DNA from: Sinimarinibacterium flocculans
GTDB taxonomy: Bacteria; Pseudomonadota; Gammaproteobacteria; Nevskiales; Nevskiaceae
Length of the DNA stretch: 64,000 nucleotides
Assembly: GCF_003201205.1 (NCBI RefSeq)
Contig: NZ_QICN01000006.1
Span: 186,001 to 250,000 of the forward strand
Reading direction: 5' to 3'
A program made the translations under genes and the position numbers. This document shows positions 22,670-30,078 of this stretch, one piece after another (within the stretch, counting starts at the first letter, position 1; each line of letters begins with the position of its first letter). The notes below the pieces were generated by a model that saw only the letters and a program-made list of their open reading frames with translations, did not search any database and was not told the origin of the DNA.

Positions 22670-23080
22670 ATGGACCCGCGTGACTTCCTCGAAGGCCTGC
22701 GACGGCGTCTGCTGCGTGTCACCAGCGGCATGCCGCCGGGGGCGCAGCGTCTCGACCTCGCGATCGAGGCCTTCTGGTACGAGGCGCTGGAGGCGGCGCG
22801 CGGCGAGGCGGTGACGTGGACAGCCATCGCCGGCGAGGGACATCCCCTGCGCCTGCTGCTCGGTCCGGTCCGCCTGATGCTGCGATCCGAGCTGATCCAT
22901 GCCGGGACATCGTGTCCGGATGCGCTCGTCGACGACGTGCTGCGCCAGGTGCTCACCGTCGCCGAAAGCGAGTCGCAGCGCGGCCGCCGCGACGATGCCC
23001 TGCGCGAGGACTTCATCACCTGGCTGCATCGCCGCATGCGCGGCGTGAGCATGCTGCGCAGCGTCGCGGCGGAAGCCTGA
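22670..23080 (+). CDS. Conserved-looking small cytoplasmic protein of unknown function
   Basis: 136 aa from the ATG at 22670; the frame is open further upstream, but that part is hairpin-rich intergenic DNA. The protein is helical and charged: [17 protein letters not shown] at the start, LDLAIEAFWYEALEAARGE, LRLLLGPVRLMLRSELIHAG, a Ser/Glu/Arg-rich region, and WLHRRMRGVSML near the end. No signal peptide or membrane segment is evident. I do not recognise the family. Codon use (high GC at third positions) matches the surrounding real genes, which is the main evidence that it is coding. Confidence 0.5.
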   Translation: MDPRDFLEGLRRRLLRVTSGMPPGAQRLDLAIEAFWYEALEAARGEAVTWTAIAGEGHPLRLLLGPVRLMLRSELIHAGTSCPDALVDDVLRQVLTVAESESQRGRRDDALREDFITWLHRRMRGVSMLRSVAAEA

Positions 23081-23167
23081 CGCGACACAGCGGCGTGGCG
23101 CGGGCGCGGTTGCCGTTCGCGCGAGCCTACGGGACAGTAGCGGTTTTCCAGCCGCCAGTTCCGCCCG

Positions 23168-24988
23168 ATGAGCTTGCCCCCTTCGAGTGACACCGTCCGC
23201 TTCCGCGACCTGCTGCGCGGGGCGCTGGGTACGCTGCCGGACTCGTTTACCGTCAATCGCGGGCTGCTGAATCTCGTCTGGCTCAAGCCGGACCAGAAGC
23301 ACTCGATCGGCCGGGTCCTCGAAAAGCTGGCGGTGTCGCAGCCGCAACAGCCGGCATTGCGCTTCGAGGATCGCGTCTGGACCTACGCCGAGTTCAACGC
23401 CTGGGCCAACCGCATCGCCAGCCTGCTGCGCCGGCAGGGCGTGCGGGCCGGAGACGGCGTCGCGATCCTGATGGAGAACCGGCCGGAAGTGCTGGCCTGC
23501 GTCGCCGCCACGGTCAAGCTCGGCGCGGTGGCCGGCATGCTCAACCACCAGCAGCGTGGCGAGGCGCTGGCGCACAGCCTCAAGCTGACGCGCGCCGGCG
23601 TCGTCATCTGCGGCGAGGAGTGCGTCGACGCGCTGGCGTCGGCCGGCTACGCGCCGGACGAGGTGCCGGGCATGCGCTGGATCTGGGACGGTGAGGGCAG
23701 CGCGCCGTCCGGCTGGCAGCGACTGGCCGACGGCGTATCCGGCGGCGCGGCCTCCAATCCGCCGGAAACCGCGCGCGTGCGTCTGCGCGATCCGTGCTTC
23801 TACATCTTCACCTCCGGAACCACCGGACTGCCGAAAGCCTCGGTGATGACCCACTACCGCTGGCTGCGGGGCATGGCCGGCCTCGGGCAGATGACGTTAC
23901 GGCTGCGTCGCGACGACGTGCTCTACTGCTGTCTGCCGCTGTACCACAACAACGCCCTGACCGTGTCCTGGGGCGCCGTGCTCGGCACCGGCAGCACGCT
24001 GGCGCTGGGGCGCAAGTTCTCGGCGTCGCGTTTCTGGGACGAGATCCGGCGCAGCGGCGCAACCAGCTTCTGCTACATCGGCGAGTTGTGCCGCTATCTG
24101 CTCAACCGGCCCGCCGATGCGCGCGACCGCGATCACCGGGTGCGCGTGATCGTCGGCAACGGCCTGCGCCCGGAAATCTGGGACGCCTTCCAGCAACGTT
24201 TCGGCATCGCCCGCATCAGCGAGTTCTACGGCGCCAGCGAGAGCAATCTCGCCTTCGCCAACGGCTTCGACGTATCGCGCACGGCGGGTTTCTGCCCGCT
24301 GCCGTTCGCCGTGGTGGCCTTCGACGTCGATGCGGAGACGCCGGTCCGCGGCGCCGACGGATTCCTGCGCAAGGTGAGCCGCGGCGAGTCGGGCCTGCTG
24401 ATCTGCGAGGTCACCGACAAGGCGCCGTTCGACGGCTATACCGACGAGCAGGCGAGCCAGGCCAAGCTGTTGCGTGACGTCTTCAAGGCCGGCGACTGCT
24501 GGTTCAACACCGGCGACCTGGTGCGCGACCAGGGCTTCCGTCACATCCAGTTCGTCGACCGCATCGGCGATACCTTTCGCTGGAAGGGCGAGAACGTCGC
24601 GACGACGGAAGTGGAGGCCGCCTGCAACCGTTTCGATGGCATCGAGCAGGCGGTGGTCTACGGCGTGCAGGTGCCGGACGCGGACGGCAGGGCCGGCATG
24701 GCGGCGCTGAGCTTCTCGCAAACGCCGGACGTCGCGACCCTGCGCCGTCTGGCGCAGCATCTGTGCGCGGAGCTGCCGGCTTACGCGGTGCCGTTGTTCC
24801 TGCGGCTGCGCGCGGAGCAGGAGACCACCAGCACCTTCAAGTTCCGCAAGGGCAGTCTCAAGCAGGAAGGCTTCGACCCGGCGCGGGTCGACGATCCCCT
24901 GTACGTGCTGCGCGATCGCGACCTCGGCTACGAACCGCTGACTGCGGCACTGCACGCGCAGATCCGCGACGGCGCCGTGCGCTTCTGA
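23168..24988 (+). CDS. Long/very-long-chain acyl-CoA synthetase, FATP (FadD6-like) family
   Basis: 606 aa. Adenylate-forming enzyme with the P-loop FIFTSGTTGLPKASVMTHY (about 215), the A5-type region FYGASESNLAF (about 356), NTGDLVRDQGFRHIQFVDRIGDTFRWKGENVATTEVE (ATP and CoA elbow, written here from adjacent blocks) and the FKFRKGSLKQEGFDP end. The N-terminal SIGRVLEKLAVSQPQQPALRFEDRVWTYAEFN style, LNHQQRGEALAHSL and the total length match fatty-acid transport protein/very-long-chain acyl-CoA synthetases rather than E. coli FadD. It activates fatty or steroid side-chain acids to CoA thioesters. It heads a plus-strand cluster with two acyl-CoA dehydrogenases. Confidence 0.88.
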   Translation: MSLPPSSDTVRFRDLLRGALGTLPDSFTVNRGLLNLVWLKPDQKHSIGRVLEKLAVSQPQQPALRFEDRVWTYAEFNAWANRIASLLRRQGVRAGDGVAILMENRPEVLACVAATVKLGAVAGMLNHQQRGEALAHSLKLTRAGVVICGEECVDALASAGYAPDEVPGMRWIWDGEGSAPSGWQRLADGVSGGAASNPPETARVRLRDPCFYIFTSGTTGLPKASVMTHYRWLRGMAGLGQMTLRLRRDDVLYCCLPLYHNNALTVSWGAVLGTGSTLALGRKFSASRFWDEIRRSGATSFCYIGELCRYLLNRPADARDRDHRVRVIVGNGLRPEIWDAFQQRFGIARISEFYGASESNLAFANGFDVSRTAGFCPLPFAVVAFDVDAETPVRGADGFLRKVSRGESGLLICEVTDKAPFDGYTDEQASQAKLLRDVFKAGDCWFNTGDLVRDQGFRHIQFVDRIGDTFRWKGENVATTEVEAACNRFDGIEQAVVYGVQVPDADGRAGMAALSFSQTPDVATLRRLAQHLCAELPAYAVPLFLRLRAEQETTSTFKFRKGSLKQEGFDPARVDDPLYVLRDRDLGYEPLTAALHAQIRDGAVRF

Positions 24989-25106
24989 GCCGGCGCGGCC
25001 CGATTGACCGGGCCGACCCGACGACGCTACGGCACGGCCAAGGCCGCGGCCGGCGTCGGGTGCCAAGCTCCGGGACATCCGAGGCAAGAGTGCGAGAAGC
25101 GCGGTC

Positions 25107-25571
25107 ATGAAGGTCAACATCCAGGTGTCCCGCAGCGTCGACGTGTCCGCGCCGGTGGCGCGCGTGCGGACGCTGCTCGAAGACTACGAGAGCACCATCC
25201 GACGGTTTCCCAAGCTGCGCCGGCTGACGGCGCTCGAACCCCATGCCTACCTGTGGGAGATGGCGCCGATCGGCTCGCGCACCGCGGGCATCGCGCACGA
25301 AGTCCGCTACGCGGCGCGCTACTCGGTGAAGCCGGAGCAGGGGTTGCTCGAATGGAAGCCGCTGCCCACGCATGGCAACGCCACGATCGAGGGGCGCATG
25401 CATCTGCAGCCGCGCGGCAACGGCACGCGGTTGTCGTTCGACGTGAAGGGCGAGCTGCGCGACGTGCCGGTGCCGCTGATGTACCGGCTGGTGGCGCCGC
25501 CGTTCATCCAGGGCACGTTCACGCGCCTGGTCGACGTGTTCCTCGAGCAGACACGCGACGCCCTGAACTGA
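25107..25571 (+). CDS. SRPBCC-fold (START/polyketide-cyclase-like) protein
   Basis: 154 aa. The pattern of a first strand with SRSVDVSAPVARVRTLLEDYE, a middle beta sheet (LWEMAPIGSRTAGIAHEVRYAARY), and a long C-terminal helix (MYRLVAPPFIQGTFTRLVDVFLEQTRDAL) fits the helix-grip SRPBCC superfamily, which binds hydrophobic ligands. Length is typical. It sits between the acyl-CoA synthetase and two acyl-CoA dehydrogenase genes, so a lipid-ligand or carrier role is plausible. No enzymatic motif can be named. Confidence 0.75.
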   Translation: MKVNIQVSRSVDVSAPVARVRTLLEDYESTIRRFPKLRRLTALEPHAYLWEMAPIGSRTAGIAHEVRYAARYSVKPEQGLLEWKPLPTHGNATIEGRMHLQPRGNGTRLSFDVKGELRDVPVPLMYRLVAPPFIQGTFTRLVDVFLEQTRDALN

Positions 25572-25605
25572 TCGCGGCCGTTCCCCGGCCCGAGGAGGCG
25601 AGGTC

Positions 25606-26922
25606 ATGGCATTCAGAAGCACGGCGATGGGTCTGGGTCTGCGTGCGGTCAACCGCATCGGCGGTTCCGCGCTGGTCGACCGGCTCGGCCTGCGCAAGCC
25701 GGCCGAGAAGGCGCTGTATCACGGTAGCCGGCTCGGCTTCCGCGGCGCGGACACGCTCGCCCGCGGCCTCAAGGCGACGCAGAAGCTGCTCAAGCCCGCG
25801 CGCCTGCCGCATCAGGCCGCGCAGGGCCTGTTCGACCTGACGCCGACCGACGAACAGCAGATGCTGCGGGACGCGGCGGCAGCCTATGCGGCCGAGCAGC
25901 TGCGCCCCGCGGCGCAGGCCGCGGACGCGACGGCTGCTGCGCCGACCGAGGTACTGGCCGGCATCGACGATCTCGGCATCGCCGCGATGTCGATTCCCGA
26001 GGCGCTGGGCGGCGTCGGCGCCGAGCGCTCGGCGGTCACCCACGCATTGATCGCCGAGGCGCTCGCCCACGGCGACATGGGACTGGCGGTCGCCGGGCTG
26101 GCGCCGTCGGCGGTGTCGACCGCGCTGGTGCTGTGGGGCGACGAGGCGCAGCAGTCGCAGTACCTGCCGGCGTTCGCCGCGGGGCAGGGACCGGTGGCGG
26201 CGCTGGCGATCTGCGAGCCGCAGCCGTTGTTCGACTCGCTGACGCTGCGCACGCGCGTCCGGCGCACCGCCGACGGCTTCGTGCTCGACGGCGTGAAATC
26301 GCTGGTGCCGCGCGCCGACCGCGCCGAGCTGCTGATCGTGGCCGCCGCGCTCGAGGACGCCGGACCGTCGCTGTTCCTGGTCGAGGCGGCCGGTGCGGAT
26401 CTGCGCTATGCCGCCGAGCCGGCCATGGGCCTGCGCGCCGCATCGACCATGCGCGTCGAGTTCGACGGCGTGAAGCTGCCGGCATCGGCGCTGCTCGGGG
26501 CCGGCGATCCGATCGTCTACCGCGAGTGCATCCGGCTGGCGCGGCTGGGCTGGTGCGCACTCGCCGTCGGCACGGCGCAGGCGGCGCTCGACTACCTGAT
26601 CCCCTACGTCAACGAACGGCAGGCCTTCGGCGAGCCGATCAGCCACCGCCAGTCGGTGGCCTTCGCCGTCGCCAACATCGGCATCGAGACCGAGGGCATG
26701 CGCCTGGCGACCTGGCGCGCGGCCAGCCGCGCCGAGCAGGGCCTGGACTTCGCGCGCGCGACCGCGATCGCGCGCCGCTTGTGCGCCGACAAGGGCATGC
26801 AGATCGGCTCCGAGGCGGTGCAGCTGCTGGGCGGCCACGGCTTCGTCAAGGAGCACCCGGTGGAACGCTGGTACCGCGACCTGCGCGCGGCTGCGGTGAT
26901 GGAAGGCGTGGTGCTGATCTGA
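25606..26922 (+). CDS. Acyl-CoA dehydrogenase (first of a pair)
   Basis: 438 aa. After a basic, non-signal N-terminal extension of about 75 residues, the acyl-CoA dehydrogenase fold starts at LFDLTPTDEQQMLRDAAAAYAAEQLRP. Later come LAICEPQPLFDSL (FAD-side loop), VLDGVKSLVPRADRAELLIVAA, GLRAASTMRVEFDGVKLP, YVNERQAFGEPISHRQSVAF and LLGGHGFVKEHPVERWYRDLR near the C-terminus. The usual Ile-Tyr-Glu-Gly-Thr catalytic end is not seen; the sequence runs out as AAAVMEGVVLI, so the catalytic Glu position is uncertain. FAD-dependent alpha,beta-dehydrogenation of an acyl-CoA is expected. Its start is 34 bp after the SRPBCC gene. Confidence 0.87.
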   Translation: MAFRSTAMGLGLRAVNRIGGSALVDRLGLRKPAEKALYHGSRLGFRGADTLARGLKATQKLLKPARLPHQAAQGLFDLTPTDEQQMLRDAAAAYAAEQLRPAAQAADATAAAPTEVLAGIDDLGIAAMSIPEALGGVGAERSAVTHALIAEALAHGDMGLAVAGLAPSAVSTALVLWGDEAQQSQYLPAFAAGQGPVAALAICEPQPLFDSLTLRTRVRRTADGFVLDGVKSLVPRADRAELLIVAAALEDAGPSLFLVEAAGADLRYAAEPAMGLRAASTMRVEFDGVKLPASALLGAGDPIVYRECIRLARLGWCALAVGTAQAALDYLIPYVNERQAFGEPISHRQSVAFAVANIGIETEGMRLATWRAASRAEQGLDFARATAIARRLCADKGMQIGSEAVQLLGGHGFVKEHPVERWYRDLRAAAVMEGVVLI

Positions 26923-26931
26923 AGGACGGCC

Positions 26932-28158
26932 ATGATCAATCTCGAAACGCCGAAGAAGTTCCGCATGCTGGTCGACCAGGCGCATCAGGTCGCCCGGCAG
27001 ATCTTCCGCCCCAACTCGCGTCGCTACGATCGCGCCGAGCATCTGTATCCGCGCGAACTGGACATGCTCGGGGCGCTGCTGGACGGCATGAATGCAGGCG
27101 GCGGTGGCGGCGAAGGTGCCGGCGCCGCCGGCGTGCGGCGCAGCGCCGCGCGATCCGACGAGGGCAACCGCAACAGCAGCAACCTGTCGACCGTGCTCGG
27201 CACGATGGAGCTGTGCTGGGGCGACGTCGGCTTCCTGCTGACGATGCCGCGCCAGGGACTCGGCAACTCGGCCATCGCCAGCGTTGCCACCGACGAGCAG
27301 CTCGAGCGCTTCAAGGGCAAGTGGGCGGCGATGGCGATCACCGAGCCGGGCTGCGGGTCGGATTCGGCGGCGATCCGCACGACGGCGCGCCTCGATGGCG
27401 ATCACTACGTGCTCAACGGCGAGAAGATCTACGTGACCGCGGGCGATCGCGCCGATCTCGTCGTGGTCTGGGCGACGCTGGACCGGAACCTCGGCCGTGC
27501 CGCGATCAAGTCCTTCGTCGTCGAGAAGGGCACCCCCGGCTTCGATCTGGTGCGCCTCGAGCACAAGCTCGGCATCCGCGCGTCCGACACGGCGGCGTTC
27601 GTGCTCAACGATGTGCGCGTGCCCAGGGAGAACCTGCTGGGCGATCCGGAGATCAACGTCGACAAGGGCTTTGCCGGCGTGATGCAGACCTTCGACAACA
27701 CGCGCCCGCTGGTCGCGGCGATGGCCGTCGGGCTGGCGCGTGCCTGCCTGGAGGAGACGCGCAAGCTGCTGGAGCAGGCCGGTATCGAACTCGACGACGA
27801 CGCCCCGGCGTTTGCGCAGCACGCGGCGGCCAGCGAATGCCGTCGGCTGGAGTCGGAGTACGAAGCGGCCCGGCTGCTGACCCTGCAGGCGGCGTGGATG
27901 GCCGACAACCGCAAGCCCAACTCCCTGCAGGCGTCAATGGCCAAGGCCAAGGCCGGGCGCAGCTGCGTCGAGATCGCGCTCCGGTGCGTGGAGCTCGCCG
28001 GTCCGCTCGGCTACGCGGAGGGTGAAGGTGGGCACGGCCTGCTCGAGAAGTGGGCGCGCGATGCGAAGATCCTCGACATCTTCGAAGGCACCCAGCAGAT
28101 CCAGCAGCTGATCGTCGCGCGGCGCCTGCTGGGCAAGACCTCGGCGGAACTCAAGTAG
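26932..28158 (+). CDS. Acyl-CoA dehydrogenase (second of a pair)
   Basis: 408 aa, beginning 9 bp after the previous dehydrogenase. It shows AMAITEPGCGSDSAAIRTTA (FAD loop), YVLNGEKIYVTAGDRADLVVVWATL, LEHKLGIRASDTAAFVLNDVRVPRENLLG, and the C-terminal WARDAKILDIFEGTQQIQQLIVARRLLG with the D-I-F-E-G-T-Q catalytic Glu segment. A Gly-rich insert (MNAGGGGGEGAGAAG, about 50-64) is unusual for the family. The two adjacent, divergent dehydrogenases may form a heteromer, as known for steroid-side-chain acyl-CoA dehydrogenases in actinobacteria; that is inference. Confidence 0.9.
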   Translation: MINLETPKKFRMLVDQAHQVARQIFRPNSRRYDRAEHLYPRELDMLGALLDGMNAGGGGGEGAGAAGVRRSAARSDEGNRNSSNLSTVLGTMELCWGDVGFLLTMPRQGLGNSAIASVATDEQLERFKGKWAAMAITEPGCGSDSAAIRTTARLDGDHYVLNGEKIYVTAGDRADLVVVWATLDRNLGRAAIKSFVVEKGTPGFDLVRLEHKLGIRASDTAAFVLNDVRVPRENLLGDPEINVDKGFAGVMQTFDNTRPLVAAMAVGLARACLEETRKLLEQAGIELDDDAPAFAQHAAASECRRLESEYEAARLLTLQAAWMADNRKPNSLQASMAKAKAGRSCVEIALRCVELAGPLGYAEGEGGHGLLEKWARDAKILDIFEGTQQIQQLIVARRLLGKTSAELK

Positions 28159-28212
28159 CCGACGCGTCCGGACGAGCCGCGGCGGCGGGCCTTCGGGCTA
28201 TCATCGTCCGCT

Positions 28213-29043
28213 ATGGCAGCTGCAAAGACACGCAAGAGAGCCGGCGCCGGCCGCGCCGCGTCGAGACCGGACGAGTCGCGACGCCCGGCCGAGTACAGCG
28301 TCGAGGAACTCGCCCGTGCGGCACGCACGACGGTGCGCAACGTGCGCGCCTACCAGGATCGCGGGCTGATTCCGCCGCCGGAGCGCCGCGGCCGCATCGG
28401 CGTCTACAATGACGCCCATCTCTCGCGCCTTCGCATCATCGGCCAGATGCTGGAGCGCGGCTACACGCTGACCAGCATCGGCGAACTGCTGGAGGCCTGG
28501 GAACGCGGTTCCGATCTGGCCGGCCTGTTCGGCCTGGAGTCCGCGGTGTCGAGCCCGTGGACGGACGAGTCGCCGAAGCTCTACTCGCTGACCGATCTGG
28601 TGAAACTGTTCGGCGGCAACTTCAAGCTGCCGTGGCTGGTGAAGGCGGCCGAGCTGGGCATCCTGATCCCCGAAGGCGCACGCTTCCGTGCCCCGAGTCC
28701 GCGCATGATCCAGGCCGGCGCCGAGCTGGTGACCGCCGGCATTCCGCTTGACGAGATGCTCGACGTCGTCGGCCGGCTGCGCGGCAACGTCGAGCAGGCC
28801 GCGGACCAGATGGTGCAGCTCGTCGAGCAGCACATGTTCGACCGCTTCGGCAAGGGTCTGCCCCCGGCCGACGAGGTGCCGCGACTGGGCGAGATCATCT
28901 GGCGACTGCGCCCGCTCGTGGAGATGGCCGTGCATGCCGAGGTCGCGCGGGCGATGGAGGCGGCGGCCACGCGCCACCTCGGTGACCGGCTGGCAACGAT
29001 CCTCGATCACATGACGCGGGCGAAGAAGAAAGCGAAAACGTAG
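28213..29043 (+). CDS. MerR-family transcriptional regulator
   Basis: 276 aa. A basic N-terminal tail of about 28 residues precedes the MerR winged helix: YSVEELARAARTTVRNVRAYQDRGLIPPPERRGRIGVYNDAHLSRLRIIGQMLERGYTL lies across residues about 28-87 (given here as the conserved region). A coiled linker and a C-terminal effector domain of about 170 residues follow, without the Cys ligands of metal-sensing MerR proteins. It is the last gene of the acyl-CoA synthetase/dehydrogenase cluster and probably regulates it, perhaps responding to an acyl-CoA. Confidence 0.88.
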   Translation: MAAAKTRKRAGAGRAASRPDESRRPAEYSVEELARAARTTVRNVRAYQDRGLIPPPERRGRIGVYNDAHLSRLRIIGQMLERGYTLTSIGELLEAWERGSDLAGLFGLESAVSSPWTDESPKLYSLTDLVKLFGGNFKLPWLVKAAELGILIPEGARFRAPSPRMIQAGAELVTAGIPLDEMLDVVGRLRGNVEQAADQMVQLVEQHMFDRFGKGLPPADEVPRLGEIIWRLRPLVEMAVHAEVARAMEAAATRHLGDRLATILDHMTRAKKKAKT

Positions 29044-29154
29044 GGCGGTCCGCGTGCGCCGAGCGCGTAGGGGTCGGCCGCGTGGCGGCCATGGCTGTCC
29101 TACATTGCCTGTCCAGGCCCTCCATGGCGCAGCGGAGTGCCGTCCGGATCGGCG

Positions 29155-29215
29155 GCCCGGCCATTCATGGCCGGGCGTTCGGGATCTCTGCGAGTGCCAC
29201 CGGCACTCGCAGAGA
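29155..29215. repeat. Double-hairpin REP-like element, copy 1 (terminator position)
   Basis: Two perfect hairpins: GCCCGGCCAT-tc-ATGGCCGGGC (29155-29176), a linker gttcggga, then TCTCTGCGAGTGCC-acc-GGCACTCGCAGAGA (29185-29215). It lies between two convergent genes (merR and the SDR) and may act as a bidirectional terminator. A second element with the same conserved hairpin, linker and a different second hairpin occurs at 62697-62751 in the opposite orientation. Confidence 0.75.
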
Positions 29216-29224
29216 CACGATCCC

Positions 29225-30064
29225 TCACCGCATCGACAGCTTCGTGAAGCCCGAGACGATGCGCTGGTAGGCCGTCGGCATCAGCCGCACGGTGAGGTCG
29301 ATCGCGTGGGCGTCGGCACCGATGAGCACGCGCCGCGCGTTGCGCTCGACGCCGCGCAGGATGGTGCGGGCCGCACTCTCTGCCGTGGTCCGGAACAGCT
29401 TCTCGAAGCGCGCCTTGGCGTCGTCGCTGCCGCGGCCGGTCAGCGCCTGCATGCTCTCGGTGTCGAAGCGTGCCGCCCGGGCGATGTTGGTCTTGATACC
29501 GCCCGGATGCACGCAGGTGGCACTGACCGGCGCGCGGGCGATCTCCAGTTCCTGGCGCAGGCACTCGGTGAAGCCGCGGACCGCGAACTTGGTGGCGTTG
29601 TAGGCGCCCTGGCTGGGCACCGCAGCGATGCCGAAGACGCTGGAGATGTTGATCACGTGGCCCTCGCCCGAGGCGCGCAACTGCGGCAGGAACGCGCGCG
29701 TCCCGTGGACCACGCCCCAGTAGTTGATGTCCATGATCCAGTGCAGGTCTTCGTCGCTGGCGCCCTCGATGCTGGCGCCGAGCGCGACGCCGGCGTTGTT
29801 GAACACGAGGTTCGCCGGTCCGTGATCGGCGTCGGTGCGGTCCGCCCAGGCGTAGATCGCGTCGCGATCCGCCACGTCGAGGGCAGCGGTCGTCACCTTC
29901 ACGCCGTGCGCGCCGGCGGCCTGCGCCGTTTCGGCGAGCGCTTCCGTGTTTACGTCGGACAGCGACAGGTGGCAGCCGCGCGAGGCCAGCTCGATCGCCA
30001 GCGCGCGACCGATGCCGGACGCCGCACCGGTGATCGCGGCGACCTTGTTCTGGAATGTCTTCAT
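29225..30064 (-). CDS. Short-chain dehydrogenase/reductase (SDR family)
   Basis: 279 aa from the ATG at 30064. Classical SDR features: cofactor motif TGAASGIGRALA (about residues 12-23), NNAG (about 88), the catalytic Ser in NISSVFGIAAVPSQG (about 140), YNATK (catalytic Tyr and Lys, about 154) and HPGGIKTNIARAARF. The Asp after the second strand (SLSDVNTEAL) suggests NAD(H) preference. The C-terminal ~60 residues with LIGADAHAIDLTVRLMPTAYQRIV resemble membrane-associated SDRs found beside RND transporters. It is 15 bp downstream of the RND transporter gene, in the same leftward transcript. Confidence 0.88.
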   Translation of the reverse strand: MKTFQNKVAAITGAASGIGRALAIELASRGCHLSLSDVNTEALAETAQAAGAHGVKVTTAALDVADRDAIYAWADRTDADHGPANLVFNNAGVALGASIEGASDEDLHWIMDINYWGVVHGTRAFLPQLRASGEGHVINISSVFGIAAVPSQGAYNATKFAVRGFTECLRQELEIARAPVSATCVHPGGIKTNIARAARFDTESMQALTGRGSDDAKARFEKLFRTTAESAARTILRGVERNARRVLIGADAHAIDLTVRLMPTAYQRIVSGFTKLSMR

Positions 30065-30078
30065 GGAGTGGGAAAGGT

